A DNA stretch of 64,000 bases from Oceanihabitans sp. 2_MG-2023 (GTDB lineage: Bacteria > Bacteroidota > Bacteroidia > Flavobacteriales > Flavobacteriaceae): assembly GCF_030547245.1 (NCBI RefSeq), contig NZ_JAUOQT010000001.1, positions 372,001-436,000 on the forward strand, written 5' to 3'. Of the stretch, positions 42,117 to 51,130 are shown one piece after another. A model generated the notes under the pieces. That model was given only the letters and a program-made list of their open reading frames with translations, did no database searches and was not told where the DNA came from. Position 1 is the first letter of the stretch. Each line of letters opens with the position of its first letter. The translations under genes and the position numbers were made by a program.

Positions 42117-43331
42117 CTACTCTTCTTCGGTATAATCTGGATATAAAAAATGATTATAAGGAAAACGGGTTACATGAATTTCACGAACTTCATCATACAC
42201 ACGTTTTTTAAAGTCTACCAAATTTTGTTTGTTTAAAGCAGAAATAAATAAGGCATTGTTTTTACCAACCCTGTGCATCCAAGTTTTTTTCCATTCTTCT
42301 AAAGAATAGTGCTCTTCGGTACGTTCTGCTATTAAATCGGTTTCATCGTAAGGTTCTGCTTCATAAGCATCAATTTTATTAAAAACCATGATCATTGGTT
42401 TGTCGGAACTGTCTATTTCTCCTAAAATTTTGTTTACAGATTCTATATGTTCTTCAAAATTAGGATGCGAAATATCTACCACATGTAATAGTAAATCTGC
42501 TTCTCGAACCTCGTCTAAGGTACTTTTAAAACTCTCTACTAATTGGGTTGGTAGCTTACGTATAAAACCAACTGTATCGCTCAATAAAAAAGGCAAATTT
42601 TGAATAACAACTTTTCGAACAGTAGTATCTAAAGTTGCAAAGAGTTTGTTTTCGGCAAATACTTTACTTTTACTAATTACATTCATTAAGGTAGATTTAC
42701 CAACATTGGTGTAACCTACAAGCGCTACTCTTACCATTTTACCTCGATTACCTCGTTGTACAGACATTTGTTTGTCTATGGTCTTTATTTTGTTTTTTAG
42801 TAGTGTAATTCTATCTCTTACAATACGTCTATCGGTTTCAATTTCTGTTTCTCCAGGTCCACGCATTCCAATACCACCTTTTTGTCGTTCTAGATGCGTC
42901 CACATACCTTTTAATCTTGGTAGTAAATATTCGCATTGTGCCAATTCTACTTGCGTTCTTGCATAACTGGTTTGTGCTCTTTGCGCAAAAATATCGAGAA
43001 TAAGATTGGTTCTATCTAGTACTTTACATTCTAGAATTTTACTTATGTTACGTTCTTGAGCTGCAGAAAGTTCGTCGTCAAAAATCGCTGTACCGATATT
43101 ATTTTTTTCAATAAACTTACGTACATCTTCCATCTTCCCAGTTCCAATAAATGTTTTAGGGTTTGGTGTATCTAGTTTTTGGGTAAATCGCTTTAATACT
43201 TCTCCTCCAGCTGTAAATGTTAAAAACTCTAACTCATCTAAATACTCTTGAGATTTATCTTCGTCTTGATTTTTAGTAATTACTCCTATTAAAACTGCTC
43301 TTTCAAGGGCTATATCTTTCTTTTCTATCAT
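42117..43331 (-). CDS. hflX: GTPase HflX
   Basis: 404 aa ribosome-associated GTPase that splits stalled 100S ribosomes and acts in stress. The N-terminal HflX domain (TFIGTGKMEDVRKFIEKNNIGTAIFDDELSAAQERN) and linker GPGETEIETDRR precede a G domain with G1 GYTNVGKST, G3 DTVGFIRKLP and G4 NKID. C-terminal length normal. It is single and followed by a structured repeat. Confidence 0.95.
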   Translation of the reverse strand: MIEKKDIALERAVLIGVITKNQDEDKSQEYLDELEFLTFTAGGEVLKRFTQKLDTPNPKTFIGTGKMEDVRKFIEKNNIGTAIFDDELSAAQERNISKILECKVLDRTNLILDIFAQRAQTSYARTQVELAQCEYLLPRLKGMWTHLERQKGGIGMRGPGETEIETDRRIVRDRITLLKNKIKTIDKQMSVQRGNRGKMVRVALVGYTNVGKSTLMNVISKSKVFAENKLFATLDTTVRKVVIQNLPFLLSDTVGFIRKLPTQLVESFKSTLDEVREADLLLHVVDISHPNFEEHIESVNKILGEIDSSDKPMIMVFNKIDAYEAEPYDETDLIAERTEEHYSLEEWKKTWMHRVGKNNALFISALNKQNLVDFKKRVYDEVREIHVTRFPYNHFLYPDYTEEE

Positions 43332-43381
43332 AAATTCAATTAAAGTACAAAGTTAATCAATTGTTAGCAGTTTAATTTTTA

Positions 43382-43389
43382 TATTTTTG
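43382..43389 (+). promoter_or_regulatory. Promoter box of cytoplasmic EEP gene
   Basis: TATTTTTG, 76 nt upstream of the ATG at 43466; matches TAnnTTTG. Confidence 0.4.
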
Positions 43390-43465
43390 AAGAATAACAA
43401 AAGGCTGTTTTGTTGTTAGAATCTTTATTCTAAACTAGCGAACTTATTATAAATAAACGATATTA

Positions 43466-44437
43466 ATGATTGATTATTCTGACATTCCTGAAGATGTAAA
43501 TGTACATACCATAGCTTTTTATAATACCGAAAACTTGTTCGATATTTTTGATGATGAAAAAAAGCATGATAATGATTTTTTACCAAGAGCAGATAAACGT
43601 TGGACTGCAAAGCGTTACAAGAATAAGTTACGCAAGTTAGGATATACCATCTCTAATATAGGAAGAAAAGAAAACGGAAAACATCCAGCAATTATTGGTT
43701 TAGCAGAAGTGGAAAACGCTAAGGTTTTACAAGATTTAATTACATCTAAACATTTAGAAAATTGTAATTATAATTATGTGCATTACAATTCTAAAGACGA
43801 ACGCGGTATTGATGTAGCTTTGCTTTATGATGCTACTGTTTTTACTGTAGAAACTTCAGAAAAATTCGCTTTAGAGCTTTATAACGATGCAGGCTTGCCA
43901 GATTACACTAGAGATATTTTACTAGTTTCTGGTGAATTAGCTGGCAATAAAATACATGTTATTGTTAATCATTGGTCTTCAAGACGTGAAGGAGAACGAG
44001 AAACAGAACACAAAAGAATGGCTGGATCTAATAAAGTTGGAGAAATAATTTCGAACTTAAAACTTAATGATCCTGATGCTAAAATTTTAATTATTGGTGA
44101 TTTTAATGATGATCCTTCTAGTACTAGTATTAAGCGTCTAGTAAGTGGTTTTGATTTGTTTAACCCTATGGGAAACTTACGCTCTTTTACTAGAGGAACT
44201 AGTAAACATAAAAGACAGTGGTTTTTATTTGATCAAATATTTGTTACTAAGAATTTTTTAGAAACCTCCGAAAAATCATTACACCTGGAAAAAATCAATA
44301 TTTTTGATGCCGATTTTTTAAAAGTCGCTAACGGAAAATATAAAGGTTCTCCTTTTAGAACCTATGTTGGTAAAAGATATCAAGGTGGTTATAGTGATCA
44401 TTTTCCTGTATATGCGGTTTTAAGAAATAGGGATTAG
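43466..44437 (+). CDS. Endonuclease/exonuclease/phosphatase-family protein, cytoplasmic
   Basis: 323 aa. EEP fold catalytic pieces: FYNTENLFDIFDDE (Asn near the N-terminus), GLAEVEN (Mg-binding Glu), INHWSSRREGERE with catalytic His, IIGDFNDDPSS (D-x-N) and GYSDHFPVYA (Ser-Asp-His). No signal peptide. A paralogue with a signal peptide lies at 49368-50426. Substrate (DNA, inositol phosphate, sphingolipid, nucleotide) is not identifiable. The divergent neighbour is hflX; TonB/DUF5689 genes lie between the two paralogues. Confidence 0.88.
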   Translation: MIDYSDIPEDVNVHTIAFYNTENLFDIFDDEKKHDNDFLPRADKRWTAKRYKNKLRKLGYTISNIGRKENGKHPAIIGLAEVENAKVLQDLITSKHLENCNYNYVHYNSKDERGIDVALLYDATVFTVETSEKFALELYNDAGLPDYTRDILLVSGELAGNKIHVIVNHWSSRREGERETEHKRMAGSNKVGEIISNLKLNDPDAKILIIGDFNDDPSSTSIKRLVSGFDLFNPMGNLRSFTRGTSKHKRQWFLFDQIFVTKNFLETSEKSLHLEKINIFDADFLKVANGKYKGSPFRTYVGKRYQGGYSDHFPVYAVLRNRD

Positions 44438-44459
44438 AGGAAATGGCGGATGACTGTAA

Positions 44460-44505
44460 CTCATGTCATTTCGAGCTTGTCGATAAATCTTTCTGGTTTA
44501 ATTAC
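44460..44505 (+). repeat. Dispersed TCATTTCGAG-type sequence
   Basis: Contains GTCATTTCGAGCTTGTCGAT and a following AAATCTTTCTGG. Inverted TCGAG/CTTGTCGA-like segment. This wording is widespread in flavobacterial intergenic DNA from memory; only one copy recognised in the window. Confidence 0.35.
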
Positions 44506-44514
44506 ACAAACCTT

Positions 44515-44892
44515 TTAAACCGCTTGATAAATAACGACTGCTAAACCAATACAAGCAATTGGGAGTAACCAAAGCATAAAAATACTATAGCCAACCGATT
44601 TTTTTTTAAGCATTTTAGCATTTAGTACTTTTCTTTTTCTTCCTGCGTATTGCATCCAGTTTTTAAAAAATATAAATATACCTGCTAGAATGAATAATAC
44701 TATGGCTTTATCTTGCGACATGGTTGTCATATTCATTTGTTTAAAAAATCCAGCAAAAAACACACCAAAAAGCAATAATAAAGCACATTGTAATACAGAA
44801 ATGTAGATTGTAGCAAGTTGGTTTGCTTTTTTATTTTTAGCATCTTTATAATGCTTAAAAACGCTGAAGAATAAAGTATCGAAAAGTGTCAT
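44515..44892 (-). CDS. Hypothetical inner-membrane protein, three helices
   Basis: 125 aa with three hydrophobic segments (ISVLQCALLLLFGVFFAGF, IVLFILAGIFIFFKNWM, YSIFMLWLLPIACIGLAVVIY) and basic loops (GRKRKVLNAKMLKKKS). No signal peptide cleavage site and no recognisable family. It is single, between the EEP gene and the DUF5689 lipoprotein. Confidence 0.75.
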   Translation of the reverse strand: MTLFDTLFFSVFKHYKDAKNKKANQLATIYISVLQCALLLLFGVFFAGFFKQMNMTTMSQDKAIVLFILAGIFIFFKNWMQYAGRKRKVLNAKMLKKKSVGYSIFMLWLLPIACIGLAVVIYQAV

Positions 44893-44969
44893 TTATTAGG
44901 AAGTCTAGTTAAAAAATAAAACCTGCTAAAGGGAATTAGCAGGTTTTAAAAGATATTATATTATGAAGA

Positions 44970-46418
44970 TTAGTTTTCTGCTAATACTTTATAGTTATCA
45001 ATTTCGAAAGTACCATCAATATTGTCGGAACCATCATCTCCTCCAATGTATTTAAAAGCAACATAAGCAGTTCCAGAATAAGAACTTAAATCTACTAAAC
45101 CAGAATCTATCCAGTCTTGGTAATACTCACTAGCATCAACTACAGTAGCATCCGAAAGTGTAGTCCAAGTTGCAGTTGTAATATTTGCTTCAGTACCATC
45201 CCAATCTGTAGAAATTAGTACTTGTAATTCACTAGCATCCGAAAAACTATTTGAAGATTGAAAGTTAACAAATTCGTATTCTTGTGCATCTAAATCTATA
45301 GATGGGCTAATTAACCAAGCAATATTACTAGGAGAATTAGAATTATAAGCTCCCATAGAAGCAATTACATTTCCAGGTCCAGGATTACCACTATCTGTAG
45401 TAGTTAATGCTCTCCAGTTGTATGATCCTTCTTCTGCATAAGCTGTCCATCCATTTCCAGAAACCGTTGAAAAAGTACTCATAGATTCAAAATCTTCAAA
45501 AAAGATTTCGCTAAAATCGCTTTCATCTAATGTAGAACAACGAGCTCCATCTAAAGCTACATCCTCTACAGTATTTAAAGCTAAAATACGTGTACTACCA
45601 TCAAAAGTTTTATTAACAATTGCTTTAATTGATCCATTTCCTGTTGGTAATAAATGTTCTTTAAAAGTAGCAAAAGAACTTGTTTCTAAAGACATGTTAG
45701 AATAAGTGAATCCGCTACAAGCTTGTAAAGTTCTTTGTGTATCGTAAACTTGAACTGCATCAAAATAACGTTCACCATCTAAATTATCAGCAAACTCTAC
45801 GCCATCAATTTCAACAAATACTCCTACATGAGCATCTGTAAGTTCAGAAAAAGTTACTGCTAAAGGAATAATTTCTTCAGTTACATCAGAACGTAAAATG
45901 TTATCTCTAATTTGGTTTTCGTTTACTCTAGTAACCACACCACCGTATTGGTCGAACTCTGTTCCTCCACCAATAGTAACGATTCCATTTCCAACTCTTT
46001 CTTCTCCAATTTGAAGTCCTTTTAAGCTAATATATACTTCACGACCTTTATTGTATTGGTTGTATGTATCTACTTGGTCTATAATAATTTTTAAAGCTCC
46101 TGTTGGATTAGAAGGTGCATCTTGAAGATAAAATTCTTTAAAGAAGTTTCCATCTTTATCACTTGAAGATACATATCCTTTTACATAAATATCGTTTTCA
46201 ACATAAAAAGGCACAGTTTCTGCTCCATCTTCAATATATAATGCTTTTACATAAGCAAGATCTACTTCAGTTGCAGATGCTAACATGGCAGTTAAAGCTT
46301 CATTTTCATCATCACCTAAACTACTAGGGATTGTGTAATCGTCATCTTGTACACAAGACGTTATTGCTATACAAGCAACAAAAGCTAATATTAGGGTTAA
46401 AAATTTACTAGTTTTCAT
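44970..46418 (-). CDS. DUF5689-type lipoprotein with choice-of-anchor J domain
   Basis: 482 aa. Lipobox ITSC (Cys 22). The middle region (ALKIIIDQVDTYNQYNKGREVYISLKGLQIG, NGIVTIGGGTEFDQYGGVVTRV, ITFSELTDAHVGVFVEIDG) is the OB-like DUF5689 pattern; the C-terminal ~150 residues (EDFESMSTFSTVSGNGWTAYAEEGSYNW..., WLISPSIDLDAQEYEFVNFQSSNSF) form a jelly-roll binding domain of choice-of-anchor J type. Downstream partner of a TonB receptor (36 nt away), so likely a surface substrate-binding protein of that uptake system. Confidence 0.83.
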   Translation of the reverse strand: MKTSKFLTLILAFVACIAITSCVQDDDYTIPSSLGDDENEALTAMLASATEVDLAYVKALYIEDGAETVPFYVENDIYVKGYVSSSDKDGNFFKEFYLQDAPSNPTGALKIIIDQVDTYNQYNKGREVYISLKGLQIGEERVGNGIVTIGGGTEFDQYGGVVTRVNENQIRDNILRSDVTEEIIPLAVTFSELTDAHVGVFVEIDGVEFADNLDGERYFDAVQVYDTQRTLQACSGFTYSNMSLETSSFATFKEHLLPTGNGSIKAIVNKTFDGSTRILALNTVEDVALDGARCSTLDESDFSEIFFEDFESMSTFSTVSGNGWTAYAEEGSYNWRALTTTDSGNPGPGNVIASMGAYNSNSPSNIAWLISPSIDLDAQEYEFVNFQSSNSFSDASELQVLISTDWDGTEANITTATWTTLSDATVVDASEYYQDWIDSGLVDLSSYSGTAYVAFKYIGGDDGSDNIDGTFEIDNYKVLAEN

Positions 46419-46453
46419 AATTCGTAATGTTTTTATTAATTTTTCTTTTTTTT

Positions 46454-49228
46454 TTAAAATCTAAAGTACACATTTACAAAGTAATTAGCACCACGACCGT
46501 ACCAATATTTTGGTCCAAATACACGAGATGGATTGGCATTATCGTCTCTTAATTCTCTATAGTTTGCATTTCTACCTTGTTCAAAACCACCAGTTTTGTA
46601 CTCTTTATCTAGTACATTACCTACACTAGCAAAAAAGCCAATATAGTACTGATCTATTTTCCAAGACTTACCACCAACAAGATTTACAACCATATAATCG
46701 TCAAATTCTTCTTGTTTTAATAATTCTGTAGCTATTTCTTCATCATAATCATTAAATGGTAAACCATCTGCATCTAAATAAAAGTTTTCGGTTCTAGTTA
46801 ATGCATTAACATCTACATAAGCGTTAGAGAAAAAGTTAGCTGTTGCACCAAACCACCAGTATTTAGGATCTCTATATTCAAAACCTATAGAAGCTGCACG
46901 TTGTGGCCCTCCTGCGACTTTATAATCTTTAAGATTTGCTTGTCCGTAAGATATAGAACCATCTTCCGATTCGAAACTTGCTGAAGTTAGATATAAGTCT
47001 GGGTTGTTATCATAAACATAGTCACCAAAGGAACCTGCCGCTTTTAACTTAATCGTAGGAGTTACTTGAGCTTCAATACCAAACTCTACACCAATATTTC
47101 TTTTATCTATTCCTGTTAAAACTTCTTGTACAAATGCAGAAGTTTCGTTTTCTGCAATAGCATCACCACTTAATCCGTCTGCGTAGTAAAAACCAACTTC
47201 GTTAGCATCTTTAATAGTAGAATAGAATCCTGTTAATCTTGCTTTAACGATAGGAGATCTAAAAATATAACTAGCATCGAAAGAAGTTACTTTTTCTTCT
47301 TCAATACCTCTTACTATATTATGATTTTCTCTAGAGTTAGAAAATGTATTACGTAAAGAAGGAGCTCTTTCAATATAACCAGCATTTGCATCGAATAAAT
47401 GTTTACCCGTTATTTTATAGGTAAATCCAGCTTTAGCTCCAAGGCCATTAAAGCTAAGTTCTTTTCCTTTTCCGTAAGAATCATCTCCTGAAAACTTACT
47501 ATGCTCCCATAAACCTTCTCTTTGGTATGTAGTGTTTGATAAGCTTCCAGAAACAAAAAAGTCTATTTTATTATATTTAAATTGTGCTTGCGCATACCCA
47601 GAAAGTACATCTGCATATAAGTTATAGTTATATCTAAACTTATCGCCTTCTCCAACTAATCTATCTGGGTTTTGGGCATCGTATTGAAAATTATCAAAAG
47701 AATCTACATTTAAAGCTCCTACTGTAGAACCTAATAAATCAATAACTTCTCCAAAGTTTTCCGATTTTAATGTCTTATAGTTAAGAGAAGCATTAATTAA
47801 AATGTTTTCATTAATTTCAGAACTTAATATAGAGTTTAGAGTAAGTTGCTTATCGTCTGCACGATCTTCGTATAACACATAAGCTGCTGGCTCACTACCA
47901 TTAGTATCTATATTATTATTTTGGTTTGCTGTAAGAATGTATTCCCAATCTATTTGGCCACCATTTAAAAAGTTTTGTTCTGCTATATATGCTCCTGCAT
48001 TATCAGGACCATCATCATCTGCTGTATAATAACTAGGTAAATCTTGGTAGTATGCTGGACTTGGGTTTGAACCTCCAGAATAATCTAAACGACTGTTTCC
48101 TAATTTACCAAATTGGTAACCAACATTAGTATTTAAAGTTGTTTTAGGTGAAATATCCCAATAATGATTTAACATTACAATTGGTTCTTCTACCTCTTTA
48201 ATACGTGAATTTCTTTTTTCACCATCTAACCAACCCCAATATTCGTTATACTGAATACCTTTTAGATCGTATACTTCTTGTGTATTTGGTGAAGATTTAC
48301 CTCTTCTATTTGGTGCGTATATAGATGTGAAATTTAAGCTATGCTTATCTCCAAATTGTTTTTCAACAGATGCAAAAAACGAATTAGAATCATATAATGA
48401 AGCATCTTGATATCCTTCATTTCCCCAACGTCTACCTGCCATAACCGTATAAGCCCAACCTCCTTTTAAAGCTCCAGAAGCGTAACTAGCCATTAAACGG
48501 TTTGTATAACTTCTATTAGAAGACGAATACGTTACACGACCTCCTTCTCTATAAGAAGAAGCTCTTGTATTGATATTAGTTGTTCCTAAAATACCACCAA
48601 AATTGTACGCTGAAGGTGTTAAACCTGTAGTAAGTTCTTGGTTACGAACAACATCATTAAGTCCACCCCAATTGTTCCATTGTGGTCTACCATTATATAG
48701 CTTGTTCATTTCAATTCCATTAATTAAAACAGAACCATTATCGGAATCTAAACCTCTTACTTTAAAGAAAGAAGAGCTAAACTCGAAAGCAGCTGTACGT
48801 TGAAATATGTCTTGTGAAGAAGATAATAAACCAGAAATATTATCTGCTCCAGTAGTATCATCATTTAACTCATCATCAGAAAGTGTAATGGTAAATAAGT
48901 CATTACCTGATAAGTCTTTTTCCATAACCATATCATTTATGGTTAATGTTTCACCTTCATTAACTACAATTGGGTAACGTTGTATTACGAAACCATCTTT
49001 AGTTAATCTTAAAACTTGTTCGCCTAAAGGCAAATCACTGCTAAACGTAAACACTCCTAACTCATTGGTGAGTGTAGACTGGTTTGTTTCTTCAATAGTA
49101 ACAGTAACATCTGAAATAGGCTCGAGAGAAATTGGTTGTTTCACACTTCCTGTTACCATGGTTTGCTGTGCAAGCGTGGTAAAGCCTGATAAAATTCCGA
49201 AGAAAAGAATTAGAAATCTTTTTTGCAT
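46454..49228 (-). CDS. TonB-dependent outer membrane receptor
   Basis: 924 aa. Signal peptide MQKRFLILFFGILSGFTTLAQQ, a carboxypeptidase-like regulatory domain (VTGSVKQPISLEPISDVTVTIEETNQSTLTNELGVFTF), plug (FFKVRGLDSDNGSVLINGIEMN) and a long 22-stranded-type barrel ending ...YFVNVYFRF with a terminal Phe. Upstream gene of the DUF5689 lipoprotein (36 nt), as a SusC-like/lipoprotein pair. Ligand unknown; adjacency to EEP-family phosphodiesterases suggests a phosphate-containing polymer or lipid (inference). Confidence 0.9.
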   Translation of the reverse strand: MQKRFLILFFGILSGFTTLAQQTMVTGSVKQPISLEPISDVTVTIEETNQSTLTNELGVFTFSSDLPLGEQVLRLTKDGFVIQRYPIVVNEGETLTINDMVMEKDLSGNDLFTITLSDDELNDDTTGADNISGLLSSSQDIFQRTAAFEFSSSFFKVRGLDSDNGSVLINGIEMNKLYNGRPQWNNWGGLNDVVRNQELTTGLTPSAYNFGGILGTTNINTRASSYREGGRVTYSSSNRSYTNRLMASYASGALKGGWAYTVMAGRRWGNEGYQDASLYDSNSFFASVEKQFGDKHSLNFTSIYAPNRRGKSSPNTQEVYDLKGIQYNEYWGWLDGEKRNSRIKEVEEPIVMLNHYWDISPKTTLNTNVGYQFGKLGNSRLDYSGGSNPSPAYYQDLPSYYTADDDGPDNAGAYIAEQNFLNGGQIDWEYILTANQNNNIDTNGSEPAAYVLYEDRADDKQLTLNSILSSEINENILINASLNYKTLKSENFGEVIDLLGSTVGALNVDSFDNFQYDAQNPDRLVGEGDKFRYNYNLYADVLSGYAQAQFKYNKIDFFVSGSLSNTTYQREGLWEHSKFSGDDSYGKGKELSFNGLGAKAGFTYKITGKHLFDANAGYIERAPSLRNTFSNSRENHNIVRGIEEEKVTSFDASYIFRSPIVKARLTGFYSTIKDANEVGFYYADGLSGDAIAENETSAFVQEVLTGIDKRNIGVEFGIEAQVTPTIKLKAAGSFGDYVYDNNPDLYLTSASFESEDGSISYGQANLKDYKVAGGPQRAASIGFEYRDPKYWWFGATANFFSNAYVDVNALTRTENFYLDADGLPFNDYDEEIATELLKQEEFDDYMVVNLVGGKSWKIDQYYIGFFASVGNVLDKEYKTGGFEQGRNANYRELRDDNANPSRVFGPKYWYGRGANYFVNVYFRF

Positions 49229-49286
49229 ACTTAAATTTATAGTTAGTAAACTCTTTTTACATTAAATAATTATTATTTAAAGCACG

Positions 49287-49294
49287 CAAATTTA
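49287..49294 (-). promoter_or_regulatory. Promoter box of the TonB/DUF5689 operon
   Basis: On the minus strand TAAATTTG, 58 nt upstream of the TonB receptor start; a divergent TACATTTG box for the secreted EEP gene lies 20 nt further right. Confidence 0.45.
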
Positions 49295-49314
49295 CATTTT
49301 TTATAATAAATATT

Positions 49315-49322
49315 TACATTTG
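49315..49322 (+). promoter_or_regulatory. Promoter box of the secreted EEP gene
   Basis: TACATTTG, 45 nt upstream of the ATG at 49368. Back-to-back with the TonB receptor promoter. Confidence 0.45.
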
Positions 49323-49367
49323 GCAGGAGTTTTGTATTAACATAACTATAACATAACATTCACATTC

Positions 49368-50426
49368 ATGAAAAATTTAAAATTCTGGCTTGCAGCACTG
49401 TGTTTAACAGTAGTTTTCACTGTAGAAGCTCAAGAAAAAAAGAAATTCAAAGTCCATACTGTTGGGTTTTACAATCTTGAAAATTTATTTGACACTATTA
49501 ATGACACAAGTAAGTTCGATGAAAGAAGTCCTATAATGGAAATGAAAACCAAACAGTTTGAAGTGTACCAGAAAAAAGTTAAAAATATGGCTCGTGTTAT
49601 TTCTGAAATAGGAAAAGACGTTACCAATAATTCGCCAGTACTTTTAGGTGTTTGTGAGGTTGAAAACAGAGAAGTACTAGAAGACGTAGTAAATGATCCT
49701 GCTTTAATAGAACACGATTATGGAATTGTACATTATAATTCGCCAGATGTAAGAAGTATTGATGTTGCTCTTTTATACCAAAAGAAATTTTTTACTCCTT
49801 TATCTACCAGTAGTCATACCTTAAAAATTTATGATGACAAAACCAAAGAGCGTAAACACACTAGAGATCAATTATTAGTAAGTGGTAAATTAGACGGTGA
49901 AATGATTCATCTTATTGTAAATCACTGGCCTTCTCGTAGTGGTGGAGAAGCTCGTAGTAGACCGAAACGTGTTGCTGCAGCCAAACTATCTAAGAAAATT
50001 TTAGATTCTTTACAATCTATAGATCCATATGCTAAAGTTTTTATCATGGGAGATTTAAATGATGACCCAACCAATGAAAGCGTTAAAGATGTATTAAAAG
50101 CGCAAAGCAACAAAGACAAAGTTGGTTTTAAAGGACTTTATAATCCATACACTAACATGTTTAAAAAAGAAGGTTTAGGTACAACTGCTTATAGAGATGC
50201 TTGGAGTTTATTTGATCAAATTATGGTAACAAAACCATTACTAGAAAAAGATTATTCTACTTTTTCATTATATAAAGCTGGGATTTTCAATAAAAACTAC
50301 TTAGTAAATAAAAAAGGAAGATATAAAGGCTATCCAAAACGTAGTTTTGCTGATGGTGGTTTTACAGATGGCTTTAGTGATCACTTTCCTGTTTACACGT
50401 ATCTTATTAAAGAGGTCACAGAATAA
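49368..50426 (+). CDS. Endonuclease/exonuclease/phosphatase-family protein, secreted
   Basis: 352 aa. Signal peptide MKNLKFWLAALCLTVVFTVEAQ. Same catalytic pieces as the paralogue at 43466: FYNLENLFDTINDT, GVCEVENREVLEDV, IVNHWPSRSGGEARS, FIMGDLNDDPTNE, DGFSDHFPVYTYL. Export suggests it cleaves an extracellular or periplasmic phosphodiester, upstream of import by the neighbouring TonB receptor. It is divergent from that receptor with only 139 nt between them, so co-regulation is plausible. Confidence 0.88.
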   Translation: MKNLKFWLAALCLTVVFTVEAQEKKKFKVHTVGFYNLENLFDTINDTSKFDERSPIMEMKTKQFEVYQKKVKNMARVISEIGKDVTNNSPVLLGVCEVENREVLEDVVNDPALIEHDYGIVHYNSPDVRSIDVALLYQKKFFTPLSTSSHTLKIYDDKTKERKHTRDQLLVSGKLDGEMIHLIVNHWPSRSGGEARSRPKRVAAAKLSKKILDSLQSIDPYAKVFIMGDLNDDPTNESVKDVLKAQSNKDKVGFKGLYNPYTNMFKKEGLGTTAYRDAWSLFDQIMVTKPLLEKDYSTFSLYKAGIFNKNYLVNKKGRYKGYPKRSFADGGFTDGFSDHFPVYTYLIKEVTE

Positions 50427-50446
50427 AACTGAACTACTTATAACAA

Positions 50447-50482
50447 TAAAAAAGGCTTCCTAAATTTAGGAAGCCTTTTTTA
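50447..50482 (+). terminator. Terminator after secreted EEP gene
   Basis: AAAAAAGGCTTCCTAAA / TTTAGGAAGCCTTTTTT, a long near-perfect stem with almost no loop; works in both directions and also faces the opposing membrane gene. Confidence 0.92.
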
Positions 50483-50585
50483 TTGTTATATCACTAGGAA
50501 TACAATTAGAATACTAGTTAATTTCTCGAATTTAACCTAATTAACCATCTTGTTTTTAAGGTAGTTTTCGTTTGTTAAACTCTTT

Positions 50586-51023
50586 TTAGCCTAACCAAAC
50601 ACTCCACGGAATTCTAGATAACACTAACAGTAAAGCTATCGTATAAAATATAGCAATCGTTTTGTGCTTTGGCTTAGAGGTTAGCTTCTTTTTATGTTTA
50701 GAATACCCTATAGTAATAAAAGTGACTGCAAGAATACCAACAAAAGGGTGCTCTACAGCTAAAAGTCTAGCAAAAGGAGATAAGCCTCCCATTCCATTTG
50801 TAGTTATATTGCTTAATCCGTTTGGAGAAGTAAAGTATAACACCAAGCCAATTAATAATTGAATATGAGAAACAATAAGCGTAAACAAAGCAATTCTAAA
50901 ATCTTTTGGTTCATATTCTTTACTTGCAAAAGTTTTAATTAAGCTATTTACTACTGCTAATATTAAAATAATAAGAACTAAATAAGCCCAATAGGAATGA
51001 AGGTTTTTTACTATACTGTACAT
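50586..51023 (-). CDS. Hypothetical four-helix membrane protein
   Basis: 145 aa from ATG 51023 (MYSIVKNLHSYWAYLVLIILIL); a frame extension to 51074 would start inside the adjacent terminator. About four helices with helix-embedded His (NLHSYW, SHIQLLIGLVLYF, EHPFVGILAVTFITIGYSKHKKK) that could bind haem, resembling small cytochrome b561-like or DUF2231-type proteins. Not firmly identified. It lies downstream of the TonB receptor 51131-53722 but is separated from it by a terminator. Confidence 0.75.
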   Translation of the reverse strand: MYSIVKNLHSYWAYLVLIILILAVVNSLIKTFASKEYEPKDFRIALFTLIVSHIQLLIGLVLYFTSPNGLSNITTNGMGGLSPFARLLAVEHPFVGILAVTFITIGYSKHKKKLTSKPKHKTIAIFYTIALLLVLSRIPWSVWLG

Positions 51024-51074
51024 GAAATTTAAGTTTGAATTAGTATGACAACAAATGTAGTAATTATTAGGCAT

Positions 51075-51109
51075 AAAAAAACCTCTTCAAATAAATGAAG
51101 AGGTTTTTT
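51075..51109 (-). terminator. Terminator after the 863-aa TonB receptor
   Basis: CCTCTTCA / TGAAGAGG (51082-51089, 51096-51103) with 6-nt loop, A and T tracts on both sides; 22 nt after the receptor gene end on the minus strand. Confidence 0.9.
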
Positions 51110-51130
51110 ATATTTTAAACTTTTAGATAA

